64,000 bases of DNA from Desulfococcus sp041737845 (GTDB taxonomy: Bacteria > Desulfobacterota > Desulfobacteria > Desulfobacterales > Desulfococcaceae), in NCBI RefSeq assembly GCF_041737845.1, contig NZ_JBGSQX010000025.1, forward strand, positions 4,650 to 68,649. Direction: 5' to 3'. The notes below the pieces were generated by a model. It had not been told where the DNA came from, searched no databases, and saw nothing but the letters and a program-made list of their open reading frames with translations. Position 1 is the stretch's first letter; each line of letters starts with the position of its first letter. The translations under genes were made by a program, and so were the position numbers. Positions 60,460-64,000 of the stretch are shown here, piece by piece.

Positions 60460-63400
60460 GTGGACATGAAGCCCGGAAACAGCCGTCGGCGCCATTGTTT
60501 CAGGTTAGGATGCGGGGGCATCGGCCTGGCCCTCCTGCTGTTCTTGAGCGGGGGCCGGCCTTCTTCCGTCGACGCCGCAGACAAGGTCGTTCTCCAACTG
60601 CGCTGGGACCACCAGTTCCAGTTCGCGGGATACTATGCGGCGCTGTGGAAAGGATATTACCATGAAGCCGGCCTGGATGTTGAGATCCTTTCCGGATTCA
60701 CCCCGGAAAAGACCAAGATCGACGCCCTTGCGGCCGTGGCCGAAGGGCGGGCCGATTTCGGGATCGGCGCGGCGGACATCCTGGCGGCCCGGGACCGGGG
60801 CCTGCCCCTGGTCATCCTGGCTTCGTTTTTTCAGCGGAGCGCCGTGGCGTTTTACGCCCTGGAAACAGGCCGCCTCTCCTCTCCCGTGGATCTCCTGAGA
60901 CTGCGCGTCGGCCGGAAACCGGGCGATGCAACCGACGTGGAAATGCAGGCCATGCTCCGCGCCGAGGGCATCAACCCGGACCATGTGGCCGTTCACCCCG
61001 CCCATTTCGGCGTTGCAGACCTGGCCTCGGGAGACATCGACGTCGTGGCGGACTACACCCTCTCGGCCAACTGGACCGCCCGAAAGCTGGGGCTGCGCCT
61101 GGCATCCATCCGGCCGTCCACCTACGGCATCGATTTCTACGGCGACAGCCTCTTTACCCGCAGACAGCTCATCGACGACAACCCCGACCTCGTCTGGCGC
61201 TTTACCCAGGCCTCCATCCAGGGCTGGAAGTACGCCATGAAACACACCCATGAGATGTCCGACCAGATCGAATGGGAGTTCAAGCGCATCCTGCCCCTGG
61301 AGGACTTCGCGGACTTCAACCGGTTTCAGGCAGCGGAGCTGAGGCACCTGATGCATTACCCCTATGTGGAGCCCGGCCATACCAACCCCGATCGGTGGCG
61401 CGGGATGCTCAAGCACCTGCATGACGCCCAGGTCGTCTCCCGGTCGGATGTCGACATGGGACAGATCATCTTCGACCCGGCCCGGCGGCGGCAGGCCCGC
61501 GCGGCATGGATCATGAGGACGGCGATGATCGGCGGGGGGGTTCTCTTCGCCGTCATCCTCTTCGGCGTTGTCTGGATCCTCCTGATCCGCCGCCAGAGGG
61601 AAGCCCTCCGCGACGCGGAGGAGCAGAGCCGCCTGCTCCTGGAATCCGCCGGGGAGGGAATCTTCGGGGTGGACGGCGCCGGCCGGACGATGTTCATCAA
61701 TCCCGCCGCGGAACGAATGCTCGACTTTCCGGCCGGCGACCTCCTGGGGAAATCGATCCATGAGCAGATCCACCATTCCACCGTGGACGGCACGCCCTAC
61801 CCCGTCGCGCAGTGCCCGATGTCGGCCGCCTACATCGAGGGCGTCGCCCACCACGTCACCCGCGAGGTCCTGTGGCGCATGGACGGAACCTGTTTTCCGG
61901 TGGAGTACACCAGCATGCCCATCCGAAAAGGCGATCGGGTGGTCGGCGCCGTCGTCACCTTCAGGGACCTCACCGAGGTGATGGCCCTCAACCGCGATTT
62001 CGTCTCGCTTCTGGAGCATACCTCCGACTTCATCTACATCAAGGACCGATCCCACCGGATCACCGCCGCGAGCCAGGCCTATGCGGAGCTGACCGGCCAC
62101 GGTCACTGGAAAGACCTTTCCGGCAAGACCGATTTCGACATCCTTTCAAAGGAGGAGGCCCTGCGGAGCCATGCTGTTGAAAAATCGGTGATTGAACGCG
62201 GCAGGGCCATGAAGGGCATGGAGTGGCGCTATGAGGACAGCAGCGGGCGGCCCGGATGGATGCTCTGCGACAAGCGGCCGATTTACGGCCCGGCAGGGGA
62301 AATCCTGGGGTTGATCGGCGTCAGCAGGGACATCACCGAACTCAAACAGAAGGAAGAGCAGCTCAGGCTGGCCCAGGCGGCCGCGGAACAGGCCAACCGG
62401 GCCAAGGGGGATTTCCTGGCGAACATGAGCCACGAAATCCGCACCCCCATGAACGCCGTCATCGGCATGACCCACCTGGCCCTGCAGACCGACCTCTCCC
62501 CCAAGCAGGCGGACTACCTCAAAAAGATAGACGTCTCCGCCCGGACCCTGCTCCGGATCATCAACGATATTCTCGATTTTTCCAAGATCGAGGCCGGCAA
62601 ACTGGACATCGAGCGGGTGCCGTTTCATCTCGAGGATGTCATGAAAAACGTGGCGGACCTGATCTCCGACAGGACCCGAGACAAGGGCCTGGAGCTCCTG
62701 ATCGCCGTCTCGCGGGACGTTCCCCGGATTCTCGTGGGCGACCCTCTCCGCCTCAGCCAGATCCTCACGAACCTTCTGGGAAACGCCGTAAAATTCACCC
62801 ACATGGGAGAGATCGTCGTCTCGGTGGACGTCGAACACCAGACCCGACACATCGCGACCCTGAGTTTCGAGGTTCGGGATACCGGCATCGGCATGACCCC
62901 GGACCAGGCCCAGGGGCTTTTCGAGCCCTTTACCCAGGCCGATGCCTCCACCACCCGGAAATACGGGGGCACGGGTCTGGGCCTGACCATCAGCAAGCGC
63001 CTGGTGGGGCTCATGGGCGGCGACATCGAGATCGACTCGAAGGTTGGCCGGGGGTCGACCTTCCGGTTCCGGTTGGTCTTCGGGGTCGGGGCCGCGCCCC
63101 TCGAAAAACGGCTCCGGGCCGCGGGGCCCCTCAAGGGGATGCGGGTGCTGGTGGTCGACGACAGCCGGACCTCGCGGAATATTCTGCGGGATTATCTCGA
63201 GGCCATGACCTTCGAGGTGTCGACGGCCGATTCCGGGGAGACGGCCCTGGTCATGCTGGAGCGCGCCGCGGCCGGGAAGCGGCCGTTTCCCTTAGCCCTC
63301 ATGGACTGGAAAATGCCCGGGATGGACGGTATCGAAACCGCCCGCCGGATCAAGCGGGAGTTCCCGGCGCCCCTCGCGCCGGCGATCATCATGGTGACGG

Positions 63401-64000
63401 CATACAGCCGGGAAGAAATGATCGCCCGGGCCGCCATCGACGAACTCGACGGTTTCCTGCTCAAGCCCACCAACCCTTCCGTGCTGTTCAACACCATCAT
63501 GGCCCTGTTCGGAAAGGAGATCCCCCTGCCCGCCCCGCGCCCCGAAGGCTCCGCCATGCCCCGGGAAGGGGCGGAGCGAATCCTGGGGGCCCGGGTGCTT
63601 CTGGTGGAGGACAACGACATCAACCGCCAGGTCGCCCTGGAAATGCTCGACCAGATGGGGGTGATCGTGGACGTCGCGGTCGACGGAAGGGCCGCCGTCC
63701 AGGCCCTGAGGGCGGAGAGATTCGACCTGGTGCTTATGGACATCCAGATGCCCGTCATGGACGGGTTCGAGGCCACCCGGCAAATCCGGGCTTCATCGAA
63801 CGGGGGATCGCCCGAGACGATCCCCATCGTGGCCATGACCGCCCATGCCATGAGCGGGGACCGTGAAAAAAGCCTGGCCGCGGGGATGGACGACCACGTC
63901 ACCAAGCCCATTGATCCCGCGACCCTCCTGTCCGTCCTGGTCAAATGGATCTCCCCGTCGGACCGCGGGGGTTCTGCCGGCCGCCCCCCCGTGCCGGCGC
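60460..64000 (+). CDS. Hybrid sensor histidine kinase with NMT1/THI5-like binding-protein sensor (partial)
   Basis: Runs past the end of the window (about 1180 codons seen). The start is GTG at 60460, with GGGAG 9 nt before it, or ATG at 60466. A signal peptide (CGGIGLALLLFLSGG) leads to a periplasmic domain like thiamine-precursor/alkanesulfonate-binding proteins: LQLRWDHQFQFAGYYAAL, ADFGIGAADIL, DVVADYTLSANW. A TM helix follows (GGGVLFAVILFGVVWILL), then two PAS domains, kinase (NMSHEIRTPMNA, GTGLGLTISKRLV) and two receivers (ALMDWKMPGMDG, LVLMDIQMPVMDG). It is a tandem paralogue of the preceding kinase with a different sensor. The C-terminus (probably an HPt) is not seen. Confidence 0.9.
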   Translation, partial: MDMKPGNSRRRHCFRLGCGGIGLALLLFLSGGRPSSVDAADKVVLQLRWDHQFQFAGYYAALWKGYYHEAGLDVEILSGFTPEKTKIDALAAVAEGRADFGIGAADILAARDRGLPLVILASFFQRSAVAFYALETGRLSSPVDLLRLRVGRKPGDATDVEMQAMLRAEGINPDHVAVHPAHFGVADLASGDIDVVADYTLSANWTARKLGLRLASIRPSTYGIDFYGDSLFTRRQLIDDNPDLVWRFTQASIQGWKYAMKHTHEMSDQIEWEFKRILPLEDFADFNRFQAAELRHLMHYPYVEPGHTNPDRWRGMLKHLHDAQVVSRSDVDMGQIIFDPARRRQARAAWIMRTAMIGGGVLFAVILFGVVWILLIRRQREALRDAEEQSRLLLESAGEGIFGVDGAGRTMFINPAAERMLDFPAGDLLGKSIHEQIHHSTVDGTPYPVAQCPMSAAYIEGVAHHVTREVLWRMDGTCFPVEYTSMPIRKGDRVVGAVVTFRDLTEVMALNRDFVSLLEHTSDFIYIKDRSHRITAASQAYAELTGHGHWKDLSGKTDFDILSKEEALRSHAVEKSVIERGRAMKGMEWRYEDSSGRPGWMLCDKRPIYGPAGEILGLIGVSRDITELKQKEEQLRLAQAAAEQANRAKGDFLANMSHEIRTPMNAVIGMTHLALQTDLSPKQADYLKKIDVSARTLLRIINDILDFSKIEAGKLDIERVPFHLEDVMKNVADLISDRTRDKGLELLIAVSRDVPRILVGDPLRLSQILTNLLGNAVKFTHMGEIVVSVDVEHQTRHIATLSFEVRDTGIGMTPDQAQGLFEPFTQADASTTRKYGGTGLGLTISKRLVGLMGGDIEIDSKVGRGSTFRFRLVFGVGAAPLEKRLRAAGPLKGMRVLVVDDSRTSRNILRDYLEAMTFEVSTADSGETALVMLERAAAGKRPFPLALMDWKMPGMDGIETARRIKREFPAPLAPAIIMVTAYSREEMIARAAIDELDGFLLKPTNPSVLFNTIMALFGKEIPLPAPRPEGSAMPREGAERILGARVLLVEDNDINRQVALEMLDQMGVIVDVAVDGRAAVQALRAERFDLVLMDIQMPVMDGFEATRQIRASSNGGSPETIPIVAMTAHAMSGDREKSLAAGMDDHVTKPIDPATLLSVLVKWISPSDRGGSAGRPPVPA

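Noticed and set aside
56866..60495. 1209-codon minus-strand frame opposite the first giant kinase
   Set aside because: Antisense shadow; the plus strand encodes complete Cache, PAS, kinase, receiver and HPt motifs.
1..64000. CRISPR arrays, tRNA and rRNA genes, transposases, phage genes
   Set aside because: No regularly spaced repeats, no cloverleaf or rRNA-like sequence and no such protein families were recognised by eye; a tRNA scan would be needed to be certain.

Overview
The window is a GC-rich (roughly 60% or more by eye) stretch of a chromosome that looks like a strictly anaerobic, sulfate-reducing member of the Desulfobacterota, probably Desulfobacterales-like. The main reason is that it carries both transmembrane redox complexes typical of sulfate reducers: a complete hmcABCDEF operon with a 16-haem cytochrome, and a complete set of tmc genes with a tetrahaem cytochrome c3. 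A periplasmic [NiFe] hydrogenase lies in the same region. No rRNA, tRNA, CRISPR array, transposase or phage module was seen, so this reads as core chromosome with some lineage-specific genes.

Layout. 0-6.4 kb: the 5' part of a peptide/nickel-type binding protein, a palindromic repeat, a FAD oxidoreductase, a small membrane protein, dodecin, a flavodoxin, HU, an Lrp-type regulator and lipB-lipA. 6.5-11.5 kb: a 1223-residue helicase/PLD/zinc-ribbon fusion, a TerD-like protein and a Rieske-like protein. 11.7-16.0 kb: groES-groEL and an AsmA protein. 16.0-21.6 kb: hydrogenase small subunit, large subunit and maturation protease, then a Fe-S protein. 21.9-25.8 kb: a DEAD-box RNA helicase, a fused HisH-HisF and a conserved small protein. 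26-33 kb: a signalling island of four histidine kinases and two response regulators. 33-41 kb: the hmc operon with trailing genes (unknown protein, universal stress protein, receiver protein) and another receiver gene upstream. 42-46.5 kb: an MFS-acyltransferase fusion, NAD kinase, a vWA protein and a TM2 protein. 46.6-50.5 kb: tmc genes, transcribed in the order D-C-B-A. 51-56.5 kb: a gene remnant, a methyltransferase, FtsK, RNase J and a small unknown. 56.7-64 kb: two tandem giant hybrid kinases, the second running off the window end.

How they fit together: H2 would be oxidised in the periplasm by the Tat-exported hydrogenase. Electrons would pass through c-type haems, unusually including two predicted on the hydrogenase small subunit itself, to periplasmic cytochromes, and through Hmc and Tmc across the membrane toward cytoplasmic sulfate reduction. 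The dense sensor-kinase island next to hmc and the Cys-containing sensor domains suggest redox-responsive control, but that link is inference.

The most unusual items are the hydrogenase (large subunit with two N-terminal beta-sandwich repeats; small subunit with a dihaem tail and a fourth Cys at the medial cluster), the helicase-PLD fusion with non-canonical catalytic motifs, the eukaryote-style HisH-HisF fusion, a Rieske protein lacking one ligand, and a two-copy palindromic element. All family assignments come from reading motifs and gene order; no database search was run.
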